Source of the DNA: Xenophilus arseniciresistens
Lineage (GTDB): Bacteria > Pseudomonadota > Gammaproteobacteria > Burkholderiales > Burkholderiaceae_C
NCBI RefSeq assembly: GCF_028023875.1
Contig: NZ_JAQIPB010000001.1
Span: 930,001-994,000 of the forward strand
Length of the DNA: 64,000 nt
Reading direction: 5' to 3'
Shown here piece after piece: positions 27,820-36,465 of this stretch. Below the pieces are notes generated by a model. That model was given only the letters and a program-made list of their open reading frames with translations, made no database searches and was not told the origin of the DNA. The first letter of the stretch is position 1. Every line of letters starts with the position of its first letter. Made by a program: the position numbers and the translations under genes.

Positions 27820-28593
27820 ATGCACAAACCGTCTTTGCCATCCCTGGACGCCGCGCTGTTCCTCGACTTCGACGGAACGCTGGTGGCGATCGCGGAAACG
27901 CCCGAAGCCGTCCAGGTGCCCCAGGGGCTGGTGCCGCTGCTGATCGAGCTGCATGACCTGCTCGATGGCGCAGTGGCCATCGTCTCGGGCCGCCCCGTCG
28001 ATGTGCTGGACCGCTTTCTGGCCCCGCTGCGCCTGCCCACCGCGGGCGAGCACGGCGCGCAGCGCCGCGACGCCGAGGGCGGCCTGCACGAGCAGCCGCC
28101 GGCCGACCTGCACAAGGTGCTGGAGGCTGCGAACGCGCTGGCCGCGCAGCACACCGGCCTGCTGGTGGAACGCAAGCATGCGGCCGTGGCGCTTCACTAC
28201 CGCCTGGCGCCGCACCTGGAAGACTTGTGCCTGGACGCCATGGGCGCTGCCGTGGGCCCCGACCCGGCGCTCGAGCTGCTGCACGGCAAGTGCGTGGTCG
28301 AGATCAAGCCCGCGGGCGTGAACAAGGGCATCGCCATCGACGCCTTCCTGAAGGAAGCGCCCTTCTCAGGCCGCCGGCCCTTCTTCGCCGGCGACGACAC
28401 CACCGACGAAAGCGGCTTTGCCGTGGTCCAGTCGCACGGCGGGCTGGGCATCAAGGTGGGCCCGGGCTCCACGCGCGCCGAAGCCAGGGTGGACTCGCCC
28501 TCGGCCGTGTTCGACTGGCTGCAGCAGGCGCGCGATGGGCTGGTGGTGCAACGCAAGGGCGCCGCCGCAACCTCCACCCTCGCCGGCCGATGA
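27820..28593 (+). CDS. otsB: Trehalose-6-phosphate phosphatase
   Basis: OtsB dephosphorylates trehalose 6-phosphate. This 257-residue HAD enzyme has the nucleophile motif LDFDGTLVAI (Asp at about 16), SGRPVDVL and the late motif FFAGDDTTDESGF. Start ATG 27820. Its stop codon overlaps the ATG of the GH15 gene (28590), and otsA follows, so the whole trehalose unit is co-transcribed. Confidence 0.95.
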   Translation: MHKPSLPSLDAALFLDFDGTLVAIAETPEAVQVPQGLVPLLIELHDLLDGAVAIVSGRPVDVLDRFLAPLRLPTAGEHGAQRRDAEGGLHEQPPADLHKVLEAANALAAQHTGLLVERKHAAVALHYRLAPHLEDLCLDAMGAAVGPDPALELLHGKCVVEIKPAGVNKGIAIDAFLKEAPFSGRRPFFAGDDTTDESGFAVVQSHGGLGIKVGPGSTRAEARVDSPSAVFDWLQQARDGLVVQRKGAAATSTLAGR

Positions 28594-30590
28594 GCCCGGC
28601 CCGCACACCGCCCATGAGCAGTTCCCCCGGCCACCGGCCCGATCCCGATCACGATCCCTTGAGCCACACCCCCGAAGCGCCCGAAGACCGTGCCGGCCAG
28701 TCGCTGGCCGGCGCAGCCGATGCACCCGAAAGCGCGCCCACCCAGGAAGCCGCGCCGCCGCCCGCGCCCGTGGGCCCGCCGCCGGGCAGCGGCTTCGGCC
28801 CGCCCGCCAAGCCGTCGCTCGATGTGGGCGTGATCGGCAACTGCGCCTTCAGCGCGCTGGTGGACAGCCGCGGCCGCATCGTGTGGTGCTGCCTGCCGCG
28901 CTTTGACGGCGACCCGGTCTTCAACGCGCTGCTGCACACGGGCGAGGATGCCGGCGCGTGGAGCATCGAGATCGAGGACTTCGACCATGCCAGGCAGTGG
29001 TACGAGCCGAACACGGCCGTGCTGCGCACGCAGCTTTTCGACAGCCGCGGCCAGGGCCTGGAGATCACGGACTTCGCACCGCGCTTTTTCAGCCGCTCGC
29101 GCTACTTCCGGCCGCTGACCCTGGTGCGCCGCGTGCGGCCCATCGCGGGCACGCCGCGCATCCGCGTGCGGCTGCAGCCGCGCTTCCAGTGGGGGGCGCA
29201 GCCGCCGGTGGAGATCACGCGCGGCAGCAACCACATCCGCTACATCGGGCCCGAGTTCACGCTGCGCCTGAACAGCGATGCGCCCATCTCGCACCTGCTG
29301 TCGGGCCAGCCCTTCGTGCTCTCGCGCGAGCACAACTTCCTGCTGGGCGCCGACGAGACGCTGAACGACGGCATCGCCGACACGGCGCGCCGCTTCGAGC
29401 AGGAAACCATTGCCTACTGGCGCACCTGGAGCAAACGCCTGGCCATTCCGCTGGAGTACCAGGACGCGGTGATCCGCGCCGCCATCACGCTCAAGCTCTC
29501 GCTGTACGAGGACACGGGCGCCATCGTGGCCGCGATGACCACCAGCATCCCCGAGGCGCCGGGCAGCCAGCGCAACTGGGACTACCGCTTCTGCTGGCTG
29601 CGCGATGCCTTCTTCGTGGTGCGCGCGCTCAACTCGCTCAGCGAAGTGGGCACGATGGAGGACTACCTGCGCTGGCTGTCGAACGTGGTGATCGGCTCGC
29701 ATGGCGAACACATCCAGCCGCTGTACGGCATCGGCCTGGAGCGCGAGCTGCCCGAGTCCGTGATCGGCCACCTGGGCGGCTACCGCGACATGGGTCCGGT
29801 GCGCGTGGGCAACCAGGCGCAGGAGCACTTCCAGCACGACGTGTACGGCAACATCGTGCTCGGCGCGGCCCAGTCCTTCCACGACCAGCGGCTGCTGCAC
29901 CGCGCAGGCAAAGACGAGTTCCCGCACCTCGAGGCGGTGGGCGAGCAGGCGATCCGCGTGTATGGCACGCCCGATGCGGGCATGTGGGAGCTGCGCACGC
30001 GCGCGCGGGTTCACACCAGCAGCGCGCTGATGAGCTGGGCCGCCTGCGACCGGCTGGCCAAGATCGCACGCCGGCTGGAGCTGCCCGAGCGCGCGGCCTA
30101 CTGGCATGGGCATGCGGCGCGCATGCGAGAAGAGATTCTGGCCAAGTCGTGGAGCGAAGAGCGCCAGGCTTTTGCCGAAAGCTTCGGCGGCCGTGAGCTG
30201 GACGCCAGCATCCTGCTGATGGTGGAGGTGGGCCTGATCGATGCGCGCGATCCGCGCTTCATCTCCACCGTCGAGGCCATGGAAAAGACGCTGTGCGACG
30301 GCCCCTACATGCGCCGCTATGAAGCGGCCGACGACTTCGGCAAGCCCGAGACCGCCTTCAACATCTGCACCTTCTGGCGCATCGACGCGCTGGCCAAGAT
30401 CGGCCGCAAGGCGCAGGCGCGCCAGATCTTCGAGACCATGCTGGCCGCGCGCAACCCGCTGGGCCTGCTGTCTGAAGACACGCACCCGGTGACGGGCGAG
30501 ATGTGGGGCAACTTCCCGCAGACCTATTCCATGGTGGGGATCATCAATGCGGCGGTGCGCCTTTCGGCGCCCTGGGATTCCATCATCTGA
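28590..30590 (+). CDS. GH15 family glucosidase, probable trehalase-like
   Basis: This 666-residue protein has a Pro/Ala-rich N-terminal extension (about 1-74), then the trehalase-type N-terminal domain (SLDVGVIGNCAFSALVDSRG). The GH15 six-hairpin domain contains NWDYRFCWLRDAFF (about 330) and EMWGNFPQTYSMVG (about 637), the regions of the two catalytic acids. Bacterial relatives include GH15 trehalases and glucoamylases. Between otsB and otsA, trehalose is the most likely substrate. ATG 28614 is an alternative start. Confidence 0.88.
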   Translation: MSPARTPPMSSSPGHRPDPDHDPLSHTPEAPEDRAGQSLAGAADAPESAPTQEAAPPPAPVGPPPGSGFGPPAKPSLDVGVIGNCAFSALVDSRGRIVWCCLPRFDGDPVFNALLHTGEDAGAWSIEIEDFDHARQWYEPNTAVLRTQLFDSRGQGLEITDFAPRFFSRSRYFRPLTLVRRVRPIAGTPRIRVRLQPRFQWGAQPPVEITRGSNHIRYIGPEFTLRLNSDAPISHLLSGQPFVLSREHNFLLGADETLNDGIADTARRFEQETIAYWRTWSKRLAIPLEYQDAVIRAAITLKLSLYEDTGAIVAAMTTSIPEAPGSQRNWDYRFCWLRDAFFVVRALNSLSEVGTMEDYLRWLSNVVIGSHGEHIQPLYGIGLERELPESVIGHLGGYRDMGPVRVGNQAQEHFQHDVYGNIVLGAAQSFHDQRLLHRAGKDEFPHLEAVGEQAIRVYGTPDAGMWELRTRARVHTSSALMSWAACDRLAKIARRLELPERAAYWHGHAARMREEILAKSWSEERQAFAESFGGRELDASILLMVEVGLIDARDPRFISTVEAMEKTLCDGPYMRRYEAADDFGKPETAFNICTFWRIDALAKIGRKAQARQIFETMLAARNPLGLLSEDTHPVTGEMWGNFPQTYSMVGIINAAVRLSAPWDSII

Positions 30591-30634
30591 AGCCCGGCCC
30601 GCCGCCCCATCCACCCGCTTTCCAAGGAGACCCT

Positions 30635-32020
30635 TTGTCCAGACTCGTCGTCATCTCCAACCGCGTGGCCGATCCGCGCAAGGCCGCGGCCGGCGGCCTG
30701 GCCGTGGCCCTGGGTGAATCGCTGCAGCAGACCGGCGGCCTGTGGTTCGGCTGGAGCGGCACCATCGTCGAAGACGGCCCCACGGGCGAAGGCGAGCTGC
30801 ACAAACAGCAGGCCGGCAAGGTCACCCTGGCCACGCTGGACCTCAGCCGCGAAGACCACGACAGCTACTACCTGGGCTACAGCAACAAGGTACTGTGGCC
30901 GGTGTTCCACGGCCGGCTGGACCTGGCCAATTTCGAGTCCAACTACATCGGCGGCTACCGGCGCGTGAACCAGCTCTTCGCGCGCAAGCTGCTGCCGCTG
31001 CTCAAGGACGACGACATCCTCTGGGTCCACGACTACCACCTGATCCCGCTGGCCGCCGAGCTGCGCGCGATGGGCTGCCGGCAGCGCATCGGCTTTTTCC
31101 TGCACATCCCGCTGCCGCCGCAGATCACCATCGCGGCCATTCCGCAGCACGAGTGGCTGATGCGCTCGCTCTTCGCCTACGACCTGGTGGGCCTGCAGGC
31201 CGAGCAGGACGTCGAGCACTTCAGGCGTTACGTGATCAACGAAGCCCAGGGCCAGGCCCTGGACGGCGACCATTTCCGCGCCTGGGGCCAGACCTTGCGC
31301 GCGAGCGCCTTCCCCATCGGCATCGATGTGGACGAATTCAATGCGCTGGCCGCGGCCAAGGAATCGCGCGACATGTTCGAGACCATGCGGCGCGAATACT
31401 CGCAGCGCCGCCTGCTGCTGGGCATCGACCGGCTCGACTACTCCAAGGGCATTCCGCAGCGCGTGCAGGCCTTTCGCGAGCTGCTGGCCAACTACCCGGA
31501 GAACCGGCGCAGCGCCACCCTGATCCAGATCGCCTCGCCCACGCGCGAGGACGTGGACGCGTATGGCGACATCCGGCGCGAACTCGAATCGCTGTGCGGC
31601 GCCATCAACGGCGACTACGGCGAGCTGGACTGGATGCCCGTGCGCTACATCCACCGCGTGGTGGCGCGCAAGCGCGTGCCGGGGCTGTGCCGGGCCGCGG
31701 CCGTGGGCCTGGTCACGCCGCTGCGCGACGGCATGAACCTGGTGGCCAAGGAATACATCGCCGCGCAGGACCCTGACGACCCTGGCGTGCTGGTGCTCTC
31801 GCGCTTTGCCGGCGCAGCCGAGCAGCTCAAGGAAGCGCTGCTGGTCAACCCCTACGACACCCACGGCACGGCCGAGACCCTGCAGCAGGCGCTGCAGATG
31901 CCGCTGGCCGAGCGGCGGGTGCGCCACCAGCGCCTGCTCGAGCGCGTGCGCGAGCAGGACGTGCACTGGTGGCGCCGCAGCTTCCTGGAAGCGCTGCGCG
32001 AGGCGCCGGCCGAGCGGTAG
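30635..32020 (+). CDS. otsA: Trehalose-6-phosphate synthase
   Basis: This GT20 enzyme makes trehalose 6-phosphate from UDP-glucose and glucose 6-phosphate. The start is most likely TTG 30635: AAGGAGA ends four bases upstream, and [13 protein letters not shown] is the exact family N-terminus. It has 461 residues. Motifs are [36 protein letters not shown] and [14 protein letters not shown]. It is the last gene of otsB-GH15-otsA and converges on a LysR gene 12 bp away. Confidence 0.95.
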   Translation: MSRLVVISNRVADPRKAAAGGLAVALGESLQQTGGLWFGWSGTIVEDGPTGEGELHKQQAGKVTLATLDLSREDHDSYYLGYSNKVLWPVFHGRLDLANFESNYIGGYRRVNQLFARKLLPLLKDDDILWVHDYHLIPLAAELRAMGCRQRIGFFLHIPLPPQITIAAIPQHEWLMRSLFAYDLVGLQAEQDVEHFRRYVINEAQGQALDGDHFRAWGQTLRASAFPIGIDVDEFNALAAAKESRDMFETMRREYSQRRLLLGIDRLDYSKGIPQRVQAFRELLANYPENRRSATLIQIASPTREDVDAYGDIRRELESLCGAINGDYGELDWMPVRYIHRVVARKRVPGLCRAAAVGLVTPLRDGMNLVAKEYIAAQDPDDPGVLVLSRFAGAAEQLKEALLVNPYDTHGTAETLQQALQMPLAERRVRHQRLLERVREQDVHWWRRSFLEALREAPAER

Positions 32021-32032
32021 AGGCCGCGCGCT

Positions 32033-32935
32033 TCAGGGCGGTGCCAGCACCTCGCCCAGCACGCCAGCCACCCAGTCCATGAAGGCCTGCACGCGCCGCG
32101 CCACCTGGCGGCGGTGCGCGTACAGCAGGGTCACGGGCAGCGGCTCGGCGCGGTGCTCGGGCAGCACCTCCACCAGCGCGCCCTGCTTCAACCATTCGCC
32201 CAGGCCCTGCGCGGGCGCCTGGATCAACCCCAGGCCGGCCAGGCAGGCGGCCTCGTACGCCACGGTGTTGTTCACGGTGAGCACGGCCGCCATGGGCAGC
32301 ATGCGCGGCTCGCCATCCTGCGTGTACTCCCAGCCCTGCACCGCGCCGGCCAGCGTGGACGAATAGCGCACCAGCCGGTGCTGCGCCAGATCCTCCAGGC
32401 TGCGTGGCACGCCGTAAGTGGCCAGGTAGGCCGGGCTGGCCACATTGATCTGCGGCATGCAGCCCAGCGGGCGCGCCACCAGGCCGGATTCACGCAGGCT
32501 GCCCGCGCGGATCACGCAATCAAAACCTTCATGCACCAGGTCCACGCGCCGGTCGGTGCTGCTGAGCTCCAGCTCGATCTGCGGATGCGCCGACAGGAAC
32601 TCGGGCAGCCGCGGGATCAGCACCTGGCTGGCCAGCTGGCCGGGCATGTCCACGCGCAGGCGCCCGCGCAAGGCCGCAGGCTGGCGCTGGAACAGGGCCT
32701 GCAGCTCTTCCGAATCGAGCAGCAAGGCCTGCGCGCGTTCGGCAAAAAGCTGCCCATCGGGCGTGACGCGCACGCTGCGCGTGGTGCGCGCCAGCAGGCG
32801 CGTGCCCAGTTCCGCTTCGAGCTGCTGCACCACGGCCGACACGCGGGCCCGCGTCAGACCCAGGCGCTCGGCCGCGCGGGTGAAGCTGGCGCTCTCGGCC
32901 ACCAGCAGGTAGATGCGCAGGGCATTCAGGTCCAT
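32033..32935 (-). CDS. LysR-family transcriptional regulator
   Basis: This 300-residue regulator has a LysR helix-turn-helix (MDLNALRIYLLVAESASFTRAA, then LTRARVSAVVQQLEAELGTRLL) and an effector domain of the CrgA type. ATG 32935 is chosen over TTG 32953 because it matches the family N-terminus. It is divergent from an SDR gene, the usual sign that it controls it. A pair of AATGAACA/TGTTCATT half-sites lies in the shared region. Confidence 0.9.
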   Translation of the reverse strand: MDLNALRIYLLVAESASFTRAAERLGLTRARVSAVVQQLEAELGTRLLARTTRSVRVTPDGQLFAERAQALLLDSEELQALFQRQPAALRGRLRVDMPGQLASQVLIPRLPEFLSAHPQIELELSSTDRRVDLVHEGFDCVIRAGSLRESGLVARPLGCMPQINVASPAYLATYGVPRSLEDLAQHRLVRYSSTLAGAVQGWEYTQDGEPRMLPMAAVLTVNNTVAYEAACLAGLGLIQAPAQGLGEWLKQGALVEVLPEHRAEPLPVTLLYAHRRQVARRVQAFMDWVAGVLGEVLAPP

Positions 32936-32958
32936 GGCGGCTTTGTTTGTCAATCAGA

Positions 32959-33007
32959 AATGAACAGTGAAGCGATTCGTGCAGACTTTATCTGCCCATT
33001 GTTCATT
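32959..33007. promoter_or_regulatory. Inverted half-sites in the LysR-SDR control region
   Basis: AATGAACA (32959-32966) and TGTTCATT (33000-33007) are exact complements separated by 33 bp in the 125-bp divergent region. This could be a two-site LysR operator. The spacing is larger than a single T-N11-A site, so the call is tentative. Confidence 0.4.
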
Positions 33008-33060
33008 CATAAAGTTCAGTCCATCGCAAGAACAAGCAACCCTTCTTTCCGAGGACCGAG

Positions 33061-33840
33061 ATGACGAACGCAACACCCCCCGCCTCCACCCCCATCGCCC
33101 TGATCACCGGCGGCAGCCGCGGCCTGGGCCGCAACGCCGCGCTGCACCTGGCCCGCGCGGGCGTGGACGTGGTGCTGACCTACCGCAGCCAGGCCGCAGA
33201 AGCGCAAGCCGTGGTGCAGGAGATCACGGCCCTGGGCCGCCGCGCCGCGGCGCTGCCGCTGGACGTGGCACAGTCCGCCAGCTTCGGCGACTTTGCCGCC
33301 GCCTTGAAGAACACGCTGGCTAGCACCTGGCAGCGCACGCAGTTCGACTACCTGATCAACAACGCGGGCCATGGCGTGCATGAAAGCTTTGCCAACACCA
33401 CCGAAGCCCAGTTCGACGCGCTGGTGGCCGTGCACCTCAAGGGCCCCTTCTTCCTCACGCAGCAACTGCTGCCGCTGATCGCCGACGGCGGGCGCATCCT
33501 CAATGTGTCCAGCGGGCTGGCGCGCTTTGCGCTGCCGGGCTATGCGGCCTACGCCAGCATGAAGGGCGGCATCGAGGTGCTGACCCGCTACCTGGCCAAG
33601 GAGCTGGGGCCGCGCGGCATTGCGGTGAACGTGATCGCCCCGGGCGCCATCGAGACCGACTTCGGCGGCGGCGCCGTGCGCGACAACAAGGAGCTGAACG
33701 CCGCCATCGCAGGCCAGACCGCGATGGGCCGCGTGGGCCTGCCCGACGACATCGGCGCCGCCATCGCCGCGCTGCTGCAGCCCGGCAACCGCTGGATGAC
33801 GGCACAGCGCGTGGAAGTCTCGGGCGGCATGTTCCTCTGA
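33061..33840 (+). CDS. SDR family oxidoreductase
   Basis: This 259-residue classical short-chain dehydrogenase has cofactor motif TGGSRGLG, NNAGHG, catalytic Ser in NVSSGLA and YASMK (Tyr-x3-Lys), and the C-terminal VSGGMFL. An Arg/Tyr-Arg after beta 2 (TYRSQ) suggests NADP. The substrate is unknown. It is divergent from a LysR regulator. Confidence 0.9.
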   Translation: MTNATPPASTPIALITGGSRGLGRNAALHLARAGVDVVLTYRSQAAEAQAVVQEITALGRRAAALPLDVAQSASFGDFAAALKNTLASTWQRTQFDYLINNAGHGVHESFANTTEAQFDALVAVHLKGPFFLTQQLLPLIADGGRILNVSSGLARFALPGYAAYASMKGGIEVLTRYLAKELGPRGIAVNVIAPGAIETDFGGGAVRDNKELNAAIAGQTAMGRVGLPDDIGAAIAALLQPGNRWMTAQRVEVSGGMFL

Positions 33841-33849
33841 AGCCGGGCT

Positions 33850-34194
33850 TCAGAAACCCGCCAGCCGGCGCACGGCCAGCCACCACGGCGCACGCGCGGC
33901 GGGCCGCGGGGCCGACGGCGGCGTCAGGCTCAGCGTGGCGACGGGGCCTGCGGCGGGCGCCGTGAGGCAGATCCAGCCCGAGCGGCTCAGCACATGCTGC
34001 TCGCCCGCGGCCAGCGTGTGGCTGGCGCTCACGCAGCGCTCGGCCAGCCACTGCGGCGCCTCGTCGATGCGCAGGCGGCCTTCGCGCACCCACAGCACCG
34101 TGCCGGCGGGCACGGCGGTGCGAAGGCTCTGGCCCGGCGACAGGCGGGTGGTGGCACAAGCGCCTTCTTGAAGGGCAGCGGCAGCGGGTTGCAT
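33850..34194 (-). CDS. DUF2917 domain protein
   Basis: This 114-residue protein starts at ATG 34194, which has CAGGAG eight bases upstream; a longer ATG at 34215 has none. The DUF2917 core is visible: a Leu/Ala-rich lead, PAGTVLWVREGRLRI, LAAGEQHVLSRSGWICLTA. The domain looks like a short cupin-type beta fold and is common in Burkholderiales next to aminotransferase-like regulators. Its function is unknown. It is divergent from the MocR gene, which probably controls it. Confidence 0.82.
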   Translation of the reverse strand: MQPAAAALQEGACATTRLSPGQSLRTAVPAGTVLWVREGRLRIDEAPQWLAERCVSASHTLAAGEQHVLSRSGWICLTAPAAGPVATLSLTPPSAPRPAARAPWWLAVRRLAGF

Positions 34195-34219
34195 GGCAGA
34201 GGCTCCTGAGGGCATGAAA

Positions 34220-34257
34220 GGGCGGGATCCGAAGGCTTCATGCTAGGAATCCCGCCC
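34220..34257. promoter_or_regulatory. 9-bp inverted repeat upstream of DUF2917
   Basis: GGGCGGGAT (34220-34228) and ATCCCGCCC (34249-34257) are exact complements. They lie just upstream of the DUF2917 gene and may form an operator or a leader hairpin. Confidence 0.4.
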
Positions 34258-34261
34258 CTTG

Positions 34262-34357
34262 CGCAACAGGCACACGCGCCATCGATCTGTGCCGCAACAG
34301 GGCGGCGTCCAGCCCATCTGTTATGGTCGATTTGCCGCCCAACTGCATCTGTTGCGG
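34262..34357. promoter_or_regulatory. Four-copy operator with 31-bp periodicity for the MocR regulator
   Basis: CGCAACAGG occurs at 34262-34270 and 34293-34301, and the inverted form CTGTT(A/G)(T/C)GG at 34318-34326 and 34349-34357. Both pairs are exactly 31 bp apart, close to three helical turns. GabR, the model MocR protein, binds widely spaced direct repeats, so this layout fits a dimeric MocR regulator. The last copy ends 28 bp before the start codon. Confidence 0.6.
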
Positions 34358-34385
34358 CCGGCTCGCAGACCGCACCATTGCCGCC

Positions 34386-35882
34386 ATGGATTCCTCCCCG
34401 CGCTACCGCCAGCTGGCGCTGCACTACCTGCAGGCGATCCAGGCCGGCACCCTGCAGGCCGGCGACCGGCTGCCCTCGCTGCGCGCGCTCATGAAGCAGC
34501 ATGGCATCAGCCTGTCGACGGCGCTGCAGGTCTGCCGCACGCTCGAGAGCGAGGGCTGGGCCGAGGCCCGCGAGCGCTCGGGCTACTTCGTGCGTCGGCC
34601 CACGCGCCTGGCCACGCCGCCCATGGACGAGCCCGCCACCGACCGCGCGCCCGACCCGGCGCAGTACGTGGGCATCCATGAGAAGGTTTCTGAGTTCGTG
34701 ATGCGCCGCCGCTATGGCGGCGTGCAGCTGGACCTGGCCGTGGCGCGCGGCGCGCCTTCGCTCTACCCGGCCGATGCGCTGCGCGCCAGCCTCTCGCGCC
34801 TGTTGCGCCAGCGCCCGCAGATGCTGACCACGGCCGCCCCCTCGCGCAGCCGCACGCCCTTCAGGGAAGCCATTTCCCAGCGCGCGCTGCGCGCGGGCAT
34901 GCGCCTGTCGCCCGACGAGGTGCTGCCCACCAACGGCTGCATCGAGGCGCTGAACCTCGCGCTGCGCGCAGTCGCGAGGCCCGGCGACACGGTGGCCGTG
35001 GAATCGCCCACCTTCTACGGCCTGCTGCAGGTGCTCGAAAGCCTGGGCATGCGCGCGCTGGAGATCCCCACCAGCCCCCAGACCGGGCTGTCGCTCGAGG
35101 CGCTGGAACTGGCGGTGCGGGCCTACGGCAACATCAAGGCCGTGGTGGTGGTGCCGCACCTGCAGAACCCCTTGGGCAGCGTGATGCCCGACAGCCACAA
35201 GGCGCGGCTGGTGGCGCTGTGCGAGCAGCACGGCATGGCGCTGATCGAAGACGACACCTACACCGAGCTGCTGGACGCGCCGCTCGTGCCGCCCGCGCTC
35301 AAGTCCTTTGACCGCAGCGGCAACGTGATCCATTGCGCCTCGCTGCACAAGGTGCTGGCGCCGGGCATGCGCCTGGGCTGGGTGAACGCGGGGCGCTGGC
35401 ATGCGCGCGTGGAAATGCTCAAGTACACCCAGACGCGCAGCAACGAAGAGCTTTCGCAGTGGGCCGCCGGGCAGTACATGGCCACGGGCGCCTACGACCG
35501 GCACCTGCGCCATCTGCGCGACCAGCTGCGATCACAGCGCGCACGCACGGCCGACAGCGTGGCGCGGCACTTCCCGGCCGGCACGCGCATCAACCTGCCG
35601 CCCGGCGGCCTGCAGCTGTGGGTGGAGCTGCCCGAGCGGCTGTCGGCCGACCGGGTCTTCGATGCCGCCCTGCGCGAGCACATCCTGGTGGCCCCGGGCA
35701 CGCTCTTTTCCAACTCCTCGCGCTGCGACCACTTCGTGCGGCTGAACTGCGGCTGGCCCTGGTCGCCGGCGCTGGAAGCGGGGTTGCGCCGCCTGGGCAA
35801 GATCACCTCGTCATTGGCAGCCGCGGCCCCGGCGGACCCTCGGCGTGGTGCCATCGCCACAGCCGCCACCGTCAATGAATGA
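34386..35882 (+). CDS. MocR-type regulator (GntR HTH plus aminotransferase domain)
   Basis: This 498-residue PLP-dependent regulator has a GntR winged helix at about 1-75 (YRQLALHYLQAIQAGTLQAGDRLPSLRALMKQHG). A class I aminotransferase-like domain follows with EVLPTNGCIEALNLAL, DDTYTELL and the PLP lysine in SLHKVLAPGMRLGW. The start ATG 34386 follows the repeat operator. Such proteins sense PLP-binding amines or amino acids. The likely target is the divergent DUF2917 gene and its own promoter. Confidence 0.92.
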   Translation: MDSSPRYRQLALHYLQAIQAGTLQAGDRLPSLRALMKQHGISLSTALQVCRTLESEGWAEARERSGYFVRRPTRLATPPMDEPATDRAPDPAQYVGIHEKVSEFVMRRRYGGVQLDLAVARGAPSLYPADALRASLSRLLRQRPQMLTTAAPSRSRTPFREAISQRALRAGMRLSPDEVLPTNGCIEALNLALRAVARPGDTVAVESPTFYGLLQVLESLGMRALEIPTSPQTGLSLEALELAVRAYGNIKAVVVVPHLQNPLGSVMPDSHKARLVALCEQHGMALIEDDTYTELLDAPLVPPALKSFDRSGNVIHCASLHKVLAPGMRLGWVNAGRWHARVEMLKYTQTRSNEELSQWAAGQYMATGAYDRHLRHLRDQLRSQRARTADSVARHFPAGTRINLPPGGLQLWVELPERLSADRVFDAALREHILVAPGTLFSNSSRCDHFVRLNCGWPWSPALEAGLRRLGKITSSLAAAAPADPRRGAIATAATVNE

Positions 35883-35894
35883 CATAAATTATCA
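35880..35894. promoter_or_regulatory. Probable Fur box upstream of the fecI-like gene
   Basis: On the minus strand this reads TGATAATTTATGTCA, 11 of 14 matches to the 7-1-7 Fur consensus TGATAATnATTATCA, with one half perfect. It overlaps the stop codon of the MocR gene and lies 43 bp before the sigma-factor start, in the only AT-rich stretch nearby. Confidence 0.65.
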
Positions 35895-35936
35895 TTTGTA
35901 TTCTCAAAGAACCCGTGCCTCCTGGAGAGCCTTTGC

Positions 35937-36461
35937 ATGCCAGCCGCGGAGATCGCCCCGGCTGCCGACGTCGAGGCGCTGTACACCGAACACCATCCGT
36001 GGCTTCGCAGCTGGCTGCGGCGCCAGTTGGGCTGCGCCCACAACGCCGCCGATCTGGCACAGGACACCTTCGTGCGTGTGCTTGCCCTGCGCGATGCGCT
36101 GCCGGCGCTGCAGGAGCCGCGCGCCTACCTGCTGACCACCGCCCGCCACCTGCTGGTGGACCGCGCGCGCCGGGAGGCGCTGGAGCGCGCCTGGCAGGCC
36201 GAATGGGCCACACGTGCCGCGCTGGGCGGCCACTACCCCGCGCCTGAAATGGCCGTCATGGCGCTGCGCACACTCGAGCAGCTCAGCCGCGCCCTCGCGG
36301 CCAGCCCTGCCAAGGCAGGCGAAGCCTTCATGCGCCACTACCTGGACGGCCAGACCCACGCCCACATCGCGCGGCAGCTGGGCGTGTCGGACCGTATGGT
36401 GCGCAAGTACCTGGCGAAGGTGCTGCTGCAATGCGCCACGCTGGCGCCCGAGCACGCCTGA
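35937..36461 (+). CDS. ECF sigma factor, FecI-like
   Basis: This 174-residue sigma factor has region 2 (LYTEHHPWLRSWLRRQLG, AADLAQDTFVRVLALRD) and region 4 (AFMRHYLDGQTHAHIARQLGVSDRMVRKYLAKVL). The FecI-type HxARxLGVS motif is clear. It is followed four bases later by a FecR-type gene and then a TonB-dependent receptor, and preceded by a Fur box. It should be released by ferri-siderophore signalling through the receptor and FecR, and transcribe the receptor gene. Confidence 0.93.
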   Translation: MPAAEIAPAADVEALYTEHHPWLRSWLRRQLGCAHNAADLAQDTFVRVLALRDALPALQEPRAYLLTTARHLLVDRARREALERAWQAEWATRAALGGHYPAPEMAVMALRTLEQLSRALAASPAKAGEAFMRHYLDGQTHAHIARQLGVSDRMVRKYLAKVLLQCATLAPEHA

Positions 36462-36465
36462 GCCC

